This document shows, piece after piece, positions 1-6,563 of a DNA stretch of 55,925 nt. Within the stretch, counting starts at the first letter, position 1, and each line of letters starts with the position of its first letter. Under the pieces are notes generated by a model that had not been told where the DNA came from, searched no databases, and saw only the letters and a list, made by a program, of their open reading frames with translations. Source of the stretch: CAZLBV01 sp964557845 (GTDB lineage Bacteria > Acidobacteriota > Aminicenantia > Aminicenantales > Aminicenantaceae); contig CAZLBV010000033.1 of assembly GCA_964557845.1 (NCBI GenBank), positions 1-55,925 on the forward strand. Direction: 5' to 3'. The position numbers were made by a program, and so were the translations under genes.

Positions 1-1
1 T

Positions 2-1015
2 AATCGTTTTTTTATAAATCAACTGGAAGAGCTGCTGTCCAATTATGGAGAAATATCCGAAGTCTGGTTTGACGGCGCCTGTGGAGAAGGGCCTAATGGT
101 AAACGTCAGATATATGATTGGGAGTCCTACTACCGGATGGTGCGGAAGCTCCAGCCCAATGCTGTGATCGCTATATGCGGGCCTGATGTGCGCTGGTGCG
201 GAAATGAGGCCGGTAAAACCAGGCTTTCTGAATGGAGCGTCATCCCTATGCTGCCGGATAAAATTCGCCGCCAGGGTGCAGATCCCGCCTTTGCCCGGAT
301 GCAGGAGGACGGCTATATAGAGGATTTGGGAAGCCTGGAAAAACTGAAGAACGCCCGAGTGCTCGCTTGGTATCCTGCTGAGGTCAATACCTCCATCCGG
401 CCTTCCTGGTTCTATGATCCCTGTGAGGATGATGAAGTGAAATCCCTGCAAGAGCTGATGGATATTTATTTTGGTTCTGTTGGAGGGAATTCTGTTTTTC
501 TGCTGAATATCCCGCCGGATAAAAGGGGTTTGATCCATGAGAATGACGCCCTCCGCCTTCGCGAGATTGGACGTTTCTTAAAGCAGACTTTTAATGACAA
601 TCTGGCAGAAGAAGCGGTTATATCGGCTACAGAGACCAAAGAAGATGATCTCCTCTACTCAGCCGATAATATTCTGGACGGGGATAGCTCGACTTATTGG
701 ATGCCTGATGAGGGAACAACTGCTGCGGTGATTGAGTTGGATCTCGGGGAAAGGAAAAAGTTCAATACGATCGTTCTTCAAGAATATATCCCCAAAGGCC
801 AGAGGATCGAGGTCTTTCAAGTGGAAATCCTGGGTAATGATGGATGGGAAGAATTAGTCCGTTCGACTACTGTGGGTTACAAGCGGATACTTCGTTTTGC
901 ACCGGTTGCTGCCCAAAAACTCCGGATTAAAATTACCAAATCGAGGGTCTGTCCGGTCTTGAGCAGCATAGGTGTTTATTTAAGCCCTGATCTGTCTCGT
1001 CTCGGGAAGCGATAA
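2..1015 (+). CDS. Alpha-L-fucosidase (GH29), 3' part, with C-terminal discoidin-like domain
   Basis: The reading frame is open from base 2, so the gene starts upstream of the window; 337 residues are visible. The segment WFDGACGEGPNG near visible residue 23 matches the GH29 stretch that carries the catalytic Asp, and SVFLLNIPPDKRGLI near residues 163-177 matches the usual end of the GH29 catalytic barrel. The last ~140 residues (SADNILDGDSSTYWMPDE onward) have the look of an F5/8 type C (discoidin) carbohydrate-binding domain. The enzyme would release L-fucose from glycans, probably outside the cytoplasm, but the N-terminus and any signal peptide are not visible. The family assignment is strong; the exact substrate is unknown. 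Confidence 0.9.
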   Translation, partial: NRFFINQLEELLSNYGEISEVWFDGACGEGPNGKRQIYDWESYYRMVRKLQPNAVIAICGPDVRWCGNEAGKTRLSEWSVIPMLPDKIRRQGADPAFARMQEDGYIEDLGSLEKLKNARVLAWYPAEVNTSIRPSWFYDPCEDDEVKSLQELMDIYFGSVGGNSVFLLNIPPDKRGLIHENDALRLREIGRFLKQTFNDNLAEEAVISATETKEDDLLYSADNILDGDSSTYWMPDEGTTAAVIELDLGERKKFNTIVLQEYIPKGQRIEVFQVEILGNDGWEELVRSTTVGYKRILRFAPVAAQKLRIKITKSRVCPVLSSIGVYLSPDLSRLGKR

Positions 1016-1050
1016 AAAGTTCCATTTCAGGACGGCTGTGTTCTTTTTTT

Positions 1051-1107
1051 ATGAAAAAGTTGCTATTTTCTTTTATCTTGATCTGCGTTATTATGAGTGC
1101 GAGCTGA
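1051..1107 (+). pseudogene. 18-codon signal-peptide-like mini-ORF, possible gene remnant
   Basis: ATG at 1051 opens an 18-codon frame beginning MKKLLFSFILICVIMS, which reads like a bacterial signal peptide, and then stops at 1105-1107. There is no clear Shine-Dalgarno sequence; a T-run precedes the ATG. It may be a remnant of an exported protein gene or chance. The rest of the 1016-1158 gap shows no other gene. Confidence 0.25.
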
Positions 1108-1158
1108 TTATGGACGATCGAACAATTAAAAATATGGTTAGGATCAAGGGGATACGAT

Positions 1159-1524
1159 ATGAAAATTAAAGGATTTCTGGTTATATTTCTTTTAGTCTCG
1201 ATCCTGGTTTATTTCATCTGGTTTGCCAAAACCAGTAAAGAAACAATTCCTGAGCAAATAAAGAAATTTGATGCTACTAAGGATAAACTAACCCGAGTCA
1301 ACATGACATCATTGAATAGGCTTATTGAATATTTCATGGCGACCCAGGGGAGAACCCCGCAGGATTTACAGGAACTGATGAAAAGCCAGCAAATAGCCGG
1401 AGCTCAGTATGACGGTTGGGGTAAAGTGATGAAATATGAAAAGATATCTGATGAAAATTTTCGTCTGATATCTGCCGGTCATGATGGAACTTTCGACACT
1501 GAAGATGATATTATCATTGAATAA
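1159..1524 (+). CDS. Membrane-anchored protein with GspG/pseudopilin-like C-terminal domain
   Basis: 121 residues. Residues ~5-23 form a single hydrophobic segment (GFLVIFLLVSILVYFIWF). The C-terminal part contains GWGKVMKYEK and ISAGHDGTFDTEDDI, which match the calcium-binding end of type II secretion major pseudopilins (pattern: DGWG, then SAGxDG, then EDDI). Unlike true pseudopilins there is no prepilin peptidase site (G/FTLxE) before the hydrophobic stretch, so it is probably a membrane-anchored relative and not a pilus subunit. No other secretion gene is nearby. The stop overlaps the ATG of a small frame at 1524. Function unknown. Confidence 0.6.
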   Translation: MKIKGFLVIFLLVSILVYFIWFAKTSKETIPEQIKKFDATKDKLTRVNMTSLNRLIEYFMATQGRTPQDLQELMKSQQIAGAQYDGWGKVMKYEKISDENFRLISAGHDGTFDTEDDIIIE

Positions 1525-1619
1525 TGAATTTTATCCCTTCGGCATTTTTTATAAATAATTCAGGTGCCTGGATTATTTACGGGACGAGGTTAGTGCAGCA
1601 ACGAGGCGCCGGCAGGTGA
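1524..1619 (+). CDS. Possible 31-codon small ORF containing repeat copy 1
   Basis: ATG at 1524-1526 overlaps the TAA of the upstream pseudopilin-like gene, an arrangement that favours translational coupling. The 31-residue product contains PSAFFINNSG, identical to the segment in the leader peptide at 1767-1832. The identity follows from a 29-base DNA repeat whose 255-base offset preserves frame. It may not be a real protein; the frame may simply run across a structured RNA. Confidence 0.25.
   Translation: MNFIPSAFFINNSGAWIIYGTRLVQQRGAGR
1536..1564 (+). repeat. 29-base direct repeat, copy 1
   Basis: Identical to 1791-1819 at all 29 positions, offset 255. It includes GGCATTTTTTA (1541-1551), which is complementary to 1689-1699. 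It lies just after the stop of the pseudopilin-like gene. Confidence 0.9.
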
Positions 1620-1699
1620 AGCTGTATATATAATACCGCGAACCTGCCAAGCCGAAGTTGATGTGCTGAGATCGGCACGCCCAAAGGGTAAAAAATGCC
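1541..1699 (+). ncRNA. Candidate structured RNA between the two repeat copies (unclassified)
   Basis: Three stems can be drawn by eye: an 11-bp outer stem (GGCATTTTTTA at 1541-1551 with TAAAAAATGCC at 1689-1699), an inner 7-bp stem (GGCAGGT 1611-1617 with ACCTGCC 1642-1648) and a hairpin GTGCTG-AGAT-CGGCAC (1663-1678). I compared it from memory with common riboswitch consensus sequences (c-di-GMP, TPP, cobalamin, ydaO, guanidine, NiCo) and found no convincing match. It sits upstream of a leader peptide and the DUF350 gene, so a cis-regulatory role is possible. An alternative is a small mobile element with 11-bp terminal inverted repeats. Confidence 0.4.
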
Positions 1700-1766
1700 A
1701 GTAAAATATATATTATTAAAAGTATAGTGATAATTAAAATTCATCCATGAGAAGGAGTAAACCTTG

Positions 1767-1832
1767 ATGATAGTGAATTGCTTATATTTACCTTCGGCAT
1801 TTTTTATAAATAATTCAGGAGAGAAAAAATGA
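1767..1832 (+). CDS. Leader peptide upstream of the DUF350 gene
   Basis: ATG at 1767 is preceded by a strong Shine-Dalgarno GAAGGAG (1751-1757, 9 bases away). The frame runs 21 codons (begins MIVNCLYLPSAFF) and its TGA at 1830-1832 overlaps the ATG at 1829 of the DUF350 gene, a classic translational-coupling overlap. The second half of the peptide is encoded by copy 2 of the 29-base repeat. The spacing and overlap suggest that its translation controls the next gene. No run of a single amino acid is present, so simple amino-acid attenuation is not evident. Confidence 0.5.
   Translation: MIVNCLYLPSAFFINNSGEKK
1791..1819 (+). repeat. 29-base direct repeat, copy 2
   Basis: Identical to 1536-1564. 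Its GGCATTTTTTA (1796-1806) can pair with the same TAAAAAATGCC at 1689-1699 that copy 1 can pair with, so the two copies compete for one partner. It ends at the Shine-Dalgarno of the DUF350 gene. Confidence 0.9.
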
Positions 1833-2365
1833 ATTGGCAGCAGGTAATATTCGGATTTATAGAATTTTTTGTGTCCATATTTATCAGTTTGACCTTGATT
1901 TTTTTATGCTATCGTCTTTTCTTGCTTATTACCCATAGATTTGACGATGAACGCCAGCTCTTGGGAGAAAACAAAGCTGTCGGGCTGGTTTTAGGAAGTG
2001 TGGTTTTGGGAGAAGCATTGGTAGTCAAACAGGCGATTTATCCGGTTATAGCGGTTATTCAGATTTTTATTCTGGGAGAGGAAAGCAATGTCGGGAATTT
2101 TCTTAAGATGCTCGGTTACGGATTTGGATATATATTGATCACAGCAATTTTAGCGCTGGCCAGTATACTCTTCAGCTTTTGGCTTTTCAACAAGATAACA
2201 CCGCGGCTTGATCATTATGAAGAGATCAAAAAAAACAATATTGCGGTAGCTATATTTGTGGGATTTTTTGTGGTTAGTATATCCATATTGGTGAGTGCTG
2301 GAGTTTCAGGATTGACCAAAGCGCTCATTCCTTTTCCTTCAGTTGGATCAGTGGCTATCAGGTAA
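1829..2365 (+). CDS. DUF350 (YjfL-like) integral membrane protein
   Basis: 178 residues, almost entirely hydrophobic, with about five to six membrane helices. The sequence KNNIAVAIFVGFFVVSIS after the charged stretch HYEEIKKN is the typical DUF350 signature (ExxxxNxAVA), and ENKAVGLVLGSVVLGEA earlier is a second copy of the same pattern, so the protein is a tandem of two DUF350 units. The family has no firm biochemical function. The start is supported by GGAGAG at 1818-1823 and by overlap with the leader peptide. The following transglutaminase-like gene overlaps or abuts its end, so the two are probably co-transcribed and their products may act together in the inner membrane. Confidence 0.8.
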   Translation: MNWQQVIFGFIEFFVSIFISLTLIFLCYRLFLLITHRFDDERQLLGENKAVGLVLGSVVLGEALVVKQAIYPVIAVIQIFILGEESNVGNFLKMLGYGFGYILITAILALASILFSFWLFNKITPRLDHYEEIKKNNIAVAIFVGFFVVSISILVSAGVSGLTKALIPFPSVGSVAIR

Positions 2366-3476
2366 ATTGCGAATATATCCTTCTTTTATATCTTTAAGTT
2401 TAATTTTATTAGTGATCTTTATTCTTTCACTAACCGCATTTTTAATTCCCTCCCGAACAAGTTCACTGTCTCCGGAGCTATTGACCAGACAAAACCAGAA
2501 TAGTGAGAGGGTAGAAGGCCGGGTCGGTCTTGAAAAAGAGGAAGATGAAAAAGATTTCCATTTGACTTATAGATGGAGGAATTTCAAGGACCAACGAAAT
2601 GCCATCTCCTTTAAGATCTCAAAAGCAGATCTAAAGGCGGCCGAGGATGAATTTGGATATTACCCCCAAGATATGGAACTTTTTCTCTCAGAAAAAAGGG
2701 AGAAAATGAAAATTGAGATGATAGAGTTTTTGAAAGAGTTTACCCAGGAGAGAATCAGCAGGTCAAAATATTCCGAATATATCTCTATAAGAGAAATAGA
2801 TTCCGGGAGTTTTACGCTGCATATTTCTGTCCCTCCTCCCATATATAAGGAGGTGAAGGCTGAATTTGACCAAATTACAGGGGACCTTGCCAAAGAACAG
2901 ACCAAATATTTTAAAAAAATTGAAGATGACCAGCGAAAACACCAGGAGATTTATTTAAATCAGCGGGGATTGAGATTTGTCGGTGATAAGATAGGTGTGG
3001 ACTATGGATTGATCGTTGAAAAAAATAAGCCCAGGTTGGCTCATATTGTGGAAGAAATGCTGGAGATGTCAAGAAGTAAATCTTTGCATGACATCCTCGA
3101 CCAGATGCTTTCCTTTATCCAAGAGGTCAAATATGGGCTACCCCCGCTTAGTGAATTGAATAAATTGATCCTTGAATTTTGGGTGCCTCCAAGAGTTTTG
3201 GTAAACAATATGGGGGATTGTGATTCAAAAGGCATTGTGTTTGCGGCTCTTTGGACAAATTTCAAAAAATATCCTCTCTTGCTTATCAAGATACCGAATC
3301 ATATGTTTCTCGGATTGGCGATTCCTTCTTTTCTGGAAGGAGGAGTCACGATCAATGGGTTAAAATATACCTTGTTTGAGGTCACCGGTCCTGAAAAAAC
3401 TCCTCCCGGTATGATCACAGCCTACAGCCGGATGCATTTAGAGGGCGGCAATTATATCTATGAACTGATCAGGTAG
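2343..3476 (+). CDS. Membrane-anchored transglutaminase-like (cysteine peptidase fold) protein
   Basis: 377 residues. A hydrophobic helix (residues ~15-35) anchors the protein; the rest would be periplasmic. Near the C-terminus, NNMGDCDSKGIVFAALW has the Gly-Asp-Cys-Asp context of the transglutaminase-like catalytic Cys, and IKIPNHMFLGLAIP could supply the catalytic His. A charged region in the middle (residues ~165-215, KEQTKYFKKIEDDQRKH) may be helical. The start is uncertain: TTG at 2343 overlaps the DUF350 gene by 23 bases, and TTG at 2367 just after its stop is an alternative that keeps the helix. Substrate unknown. Pairing with a DUF350 protein suggests an envelope role. Confidence 0.6.
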   Translation: MDQWLSGKLRIYPSFISLSLILLVIFILSLTAFLIPSRTSSLSPELLTRQNQNSERVEGRVGLEKEEDEKDFHLTYRWRNFKDQRNAISFKISKADLKAAEDEFGYYPQDMELFLSEKREKMKIEMIEFLKEFTQERISRSKYSEYISIREIDSGSFTLHISVPPPIYKEVKAEFDQITGDLAKEQTKYFKKIEDDQRKHQEIYLNQRGLRFVGDKIGVDYGLIVEKNKPRLAHIVEEMLEMSRSKSLHDILDQMLSFIQEVKYGLPPLSELNKLILEFWVPPRVLVNNMGDCDSKGIVFAALWTNFKKYPLLLIKIPNHMFLGLAIPSFLEGGVTINGLKYTLFEVTGPEKTPPGMITAYSRMHLEGGNYIYELIR

Positions 3477-3624
3477 GCTGGATTTTCCTTCTGATAATTT
3501 ATAATTTATTTTTTTCTACCAGGAATAATCGCTTGGTTTAGATGGGAATTAAGTTGAATTTTATGTATGATTTATGGTATTTTAAATAATTAAACTCAAA
3601 ATTCGCTCTAGGAGATGGAGTTAT

Positions 3625-4032
3625 TTGAAAAAATACGGTGATATTGATAGTAAGTTTAGATATGTGATATTAGCTTCAAGAAGGGCCAAACAGCTATTAA
3701 AGGGTGCTAAACCCAAAATTAGATCCCGTTCTAAGAACTTAATTCGAGTTGCCCAAGAAGAGGTGAAAAGAGGTCTGATCGGTTACGAGATAGTCCAAAA
3801 AAAACAGGATGAAGTAAGAGAAAGCAGCGACGAGATGTTCATTGGGGAGGAATTGGGCAGGGAAATAGAGCATGAAGAGGATTTTAGCCCAGGTGTCGAT
3901 GAAAAGTTTCTAGAGAGAGAATCAGAAGAAGATGAAGATGTAGATCAGATGGAAGAAGAGAATGAGAGTGAAGATGAAGAGGAAGTTGATGAAGATGATG
4001 AAGAAGAGAAAGAAGATGGTTATGATGATTAA
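3625..4032 (+). CDS. rpoZ: RNA polymerase omega subunit with a long acidic C-terminal tail
   Basis: Residues 4-57 (YGDIDSKFRYVILASRRAKQ, then LLKGAKP, then RVAQEEVKRGLIGYEI) match RpoZ: the IDSKFR start, the RAxQLLxGAxP helix and the final EEVxxGLxxYE. RpoZ helps assemble and stabilise core RNA polymerase by binding beta-prime. Unlike typical subunits of 70-100 residues, this one has a further ~78 residues, the last 40 almost wholly Glu and Asp (ESEDEEEVDEDDEEE). The start is TTG at 3625; GGAG at 3611-3614 lies at good spacing, and no in-frame ATG exists before residue 70. The gene is alone on the plus strand, facing a minus-strand block. No terminator is seen in the 7 bases to the next stop. 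Confidence 0.85.
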   Translation: MKKYGDIDSKFRYVILASRRAKQLLKGAKPKIRSRSKNLIRVAQEEVKRGLIGYEIVQKKQDEVRESSDEMFIGEELGREIEHEEDFSPGVDEKFLERESEEDEDVDQMEEENESEDEEEVDEDDEEEKEDGYDD

Positions 4033-4039
4033 TTGTGGA

Positions 4040-4543
4040 TTATTCTCTTTTGAGCATTTGTATATAATCTGATTTAATAAAATCTTTTTTTGAGTAACCC
4101 AAAAGATCAGCAAATCTTACAATATCGCTCTGTTGTCCTTCAATCTCTATATAATTCCCGATGGAAAGCTCATCTAAACATATTTTTAATTTTTTATAGG
4201 AAAAAACAGTCCGATATTTTTCATAATTGAAAACTGTTTTTAATCCAAGAGATTTGAGAATTTTAACGGTCTGTCGTTCATTTTTAACCTCTGTCTCGAA
4301 TTCTTCCCGGATTTTAAACTTTCGCGATTTTTTTTCAGCTCCCTTGAAGGTTAAATAGGCCTTTTTATTGATCTTGCGCAGCCTTAATGCTTGGTTTTTT
4401 ATATAAAGGTCCCCTTGAGGAAAATCATACAGCGAATTTTGTTCAAAGTATCTTTCTCTATATAAAGAAGCCCCGGCAGAAAGTATTTTATTTTTGGTAG
4501 AATCTAGATCAACTACTTTAAGTTTTATTTCTATTTCAAGCAT
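4040..4543 (-). CDS. CYTH-domain protein (class IV adenylate cyclase / triphosphate tunnel enzyme family)
   Basis: 167 residues covering a single CYTH domain. The N-terminal EIEIKLKV is the ExExK signature that opens the triphosphate tunnel. Later charged strands fit the fold: QALRLRKINKKAYLTFKGA (R-x-R and K lining the tunnel), REEFETEV and YEKYRTVFSYKK. Family members hydrolyse or cyclise triphosphates (tripolyphosphate, thiamine triphosphate or ATP); which one applies here cannot be told. It lies 35 bases downstream of the polyprenyl synthase gene on the same strand and probably belongs to that transcript. Confidence 0.85.
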   Translation of the reverse strand: MLEIEIKLKVVDLDSTKNKILSAGASLYRERYFEQNSLYDFPQGDLYIKNQALRLRKINKKAYLTFKGAEKKSRKFKIREEFETEVKNERQTVKILKSLGLKTVFNYEKYRTVFSYKKLKICLDELSIGNYIEIEGQQSDIVRFADLLGYSKKDFIKSDYIQMLKRE

Positions 4544-4578
4544 TTAAGACTATGTATCCTGATTTTTTATGTGAAAAT

Positions 4579-5613
4579 TCAAGTCCTCCGCTGAAGGAGA
4601 AAGTCTGGGACCAGTATCAATATATCCCGGTAAATTGATTCCGGGAATTGACTTATAATTTCTTTTGACCGTGAGGAATAATCATTGGCTTTGTTGACAG
4701 TATAATCCAGGGCTCCATTTGAAACGATCAATTTTAAGAGTTCATCCCGGGCAGAGATATCGTTCTTTATACAGTTAATTAAGCCGGAAATATATTCCTT
4801 TTCTGAAGGTGATGATTTTCTTAAAGTATGTATTAAAGGAAGGGTGACACGGCCTTCAATAAGATCTGATAAGACCGGTTTCCCAAGTTCCTTCTGATTT
4901 CCGGTATAATCAAGCAGGTCATCAATAATCTGAAAAGCCATCCCGATATTGTAACCATATTCAGCCAGTTTCTTTATGTCTTCCTCTATGCCTTCTGCGA
5001 GGATCCCACCGATGAGGCAAGAGGCATTAAAAAGAGACGCTGTTTTCTTTTTAAGGATCTCCAGGTAGTCTTTCTCCTCTAGTTCAAGGTTACCGCTGTA
5101 ATAGTACTCTTTAAGTTCTCCATCGATCATTTCTGTGCTGGTGTTCGTGAGGATGCGGATGATCTCTTGGTTTGGGCTCTCAAGTGCTAATCCAAGAGTT
5201 GTGATATAAAGATAATCTCCAAGAAGAACTGTAATATTTTTGCCCCATCTTGTATGTACTGTTTCCTGTCCTCTGCGCAGCTCTGAATTGTCTATGATGT
5301 CATCATGTAAAAGGCTGGCGGTGTGAATGGTTTCAACCAGGGCGGACATGCGGACATGCTCATCTCCCCGGTATTTTAGTAATTTTGCGCATAAAATAAG
5401 TAAAGCCGGCCTTATTCTTTTGCCTTCATTTTTGAAAAGATAAGAACTTATATCCGCAATAATAGGATTGGCTGATTTTGTGAACATTTTAAGGTCATGC
5501 TCAACGGCGGTCAGATCTTTTTTTATAGTTGAATATAATTCAGCCAGAGAAGTCATGGATTTAAATTTAGGCAAAAGGAATTGTTTGGCCGATTTCTCTA
5601 GACTCTTATTCAT
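4579..5613 (-). CDS. ispB: Polyprenyl (octaprenyl-type) diphosphate synthase
   Basis: 344 residues, trans-isoprenyl diphosphate synthase family. The first Asp-rich motif is LLHDDIIDNSELRRG and the second is FQIIDDLLDYTG; both bind Mg2+ and the diphosphates. GKRIRPALLILCAKL is the usual GKRxRP substrate site. These enzymes extend farnesyl diphosphate with IPP to the long chain of quinones or other isoprenoid lipids; the chain length cannot be read here. The N-terminal ~25 residues precede the usual family start; Met at residue 21 is an alternative start. A weak GAGTGA lies before the chosen ATG. It is grouped with tatD upstream (40-base gap) and the CYTH gene downstream. Confidence 0.9.
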   Translation of the reverse strand: MNKSLEKSAKQFLLPKFKSMTSLAELYSTIKKDLTAVEHDLKMFTKSANPIIADISSYLFKNEGKRIRPALLILCAKLLKYRGDEHVRMSALVETIHTASLLHDDIIDNSELRRGQETVHTRWGKNITVLLGDYLYITTLGLALESPNQEIIRILTNTSTEMIDGELKEYYYSGNLELEEKDYLEILKKKTASLFNASCLIGGILAEGIEEDIKKLAEYGYNIGMAFQIIDDLLDYTGNQKELGKPVLSDLIEGRVTLPLIHTLRKSSPSEKEYISGLINCIKNDISARDELLKLIVSNGALDYTVNKANDYSSRSKEIISQFPESIYRDILILVPDFLLQRRT

Positions 5614-5653
5614 TGATCACTCAAAAAACAACCGTTCTGGCTACTGTGTTATA

Positions 5654-6451
5654 TTAACATCCTGCTTCTGGAATTTCAAACTGAAAGAGATTCTTAAAAT
5701 TCTCTGTAGTTTGGGCTGCTAGGTCTTCAAGCGGAATGTTTCTTAGTTCTGCCAAGTATTTCGCGATCTCTTTGACATAAACCGGTTCATTTCTTTGTAT
5801 TTTTCTCCTGAAAGGGACCGGAGTTAAATAAGGAGAATCAGTCTCGACCAATATTCTATCCAGAGGAGTGTAAATCGCCGCTTCTCTTACTTTTATCGCA
5901 CTGGGATAAGTCAGTATGCCGGAAAAAGAAATATAGAAACCGGCATCGAGCATTAAGCGGGCAAAATCCAGATCTTCCGTAAAACAGTGGAGAACCCCAC
6001 CAGATTGAAACCCTGTTTCTTTTATGATCCTGCTGATTTCATTGGCAGCGTCCCGGCTGTGAATTATGACCGGAAGAAGCAGCTTTTCCGCCAGATCCAT
6101 TTGACGGCGAAAAACTTCTATCTGATCAGAAGAATCGGAGAAATTATAATGAAAATCAAGTCCGATCTCTCCCAATGCTTTGATTTGCTTTTTTTGGGCC
6201 ATTATTGTTATCTTTTGTTCAGATTCTGGAGTAAAATTCCTGGCAAGATGCGGATGAACACCCGCACCGGCGATTATCTGGGAATATTTTTCAGTCAGAT
6301 CAAGTCCGATAGATATACTTTTCGCCTCGGTCGCCTCAATAGGGCAGAGGACCCCGCCGATCCCATTTCCAAAGGCTCTTTCAATGACCAGGTCGCGATC
6401 ATTATCAAATTCATCCATATTGAGATGGGCATGAGAGTCAATGACTATCAT
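5654..6451 (-). CDS. TatD-family metal-dependent deoxyribonuclease
   Basis: 265 residues, the normal TatD length. The metal site motifs are IDSHAHLNMDEFDND at the N-terminus, ALGEIGLDFHYNFS (Glu ligand), LPVIIHSRDA (His), GGVLHCFTEDL (His) and LVETDSPYLTPVPFR (Asp). TatD-like enzymes are cytoplasmic 3'-5' exonucleases that also act on other phosphoesters and take part in DNA repair or turnover. The gene is on the minus strand just upstream of the polyprenyl synthase gene. A terminator hairpin at 6471-6501 separates it from the DUF885 gene. No strong Shine-Dalgarno is visible. Confidence 0.92.
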   Translation of the reverse strand: MIVIDSHAHLNMDEFDNDRDLVIERAFGNGIGGVLCPIEATEAKSISIGLDLTEKYSQIIAGAGVHPHLARNFTPESEQKITIMAQKKQIKALGEIGLDFHYNFSDSSDQIEVFRRQMDLAEKLLLPVIIHSRDAANEISRIIKETGFQSGGVLHCFTEDLDFARLMLDAGFYISFSGILTYPSAIKVREAAIYTPLDRILVETDSPYLTPVPFRRKIQRNEPVYVKEIAKYLAELRNIPLEDLAAQTTENFKNLFQFEIPEAGC

Positions 6452-6470
6452 ATGTTATGGCCAACTTATA

Positions 6471-6501
6471 AAAAAAGCCCGCTCATAGAACGGGCTTTTT
6501 T
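6471..6501 (-). terminator. Rho-independent terminator after the DUF885 gene
   Basis: AAAAAAGCCCG (6471-6481) and CGGGCTTTTTT (6491-6501) form a perfect 11-bp stem with a 9-base loop; the arms supply a U-tract in either direction. It sits 63 bases after the stop of the minus-strand DUF885 gene and before tatD. Confidence 0.9.
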
Positions 6502-6563
6502 TGATTTCTTGAGAATCTTATGTTGTGTCACACGTGCAAAAATGTTCTTGTTGTTCGTCACTC

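Noticed and set aside
1541..1699. Considered a tRNA or known riboswitch
   Set aside because: No GGTTCGAATC T-loop or cloverleaf; comparisons with recalled c-di-GMP, TPP, cobalamin, guanidine and NiCo consensus sequences failed.
1536..1819. Considered the two 29-base repeats as a two-unit CRISPR or att sites
   Set aside because: Spacing of 226 bases is far too long for a CRISPR spacer and no cas, integrase or phage gene is near.
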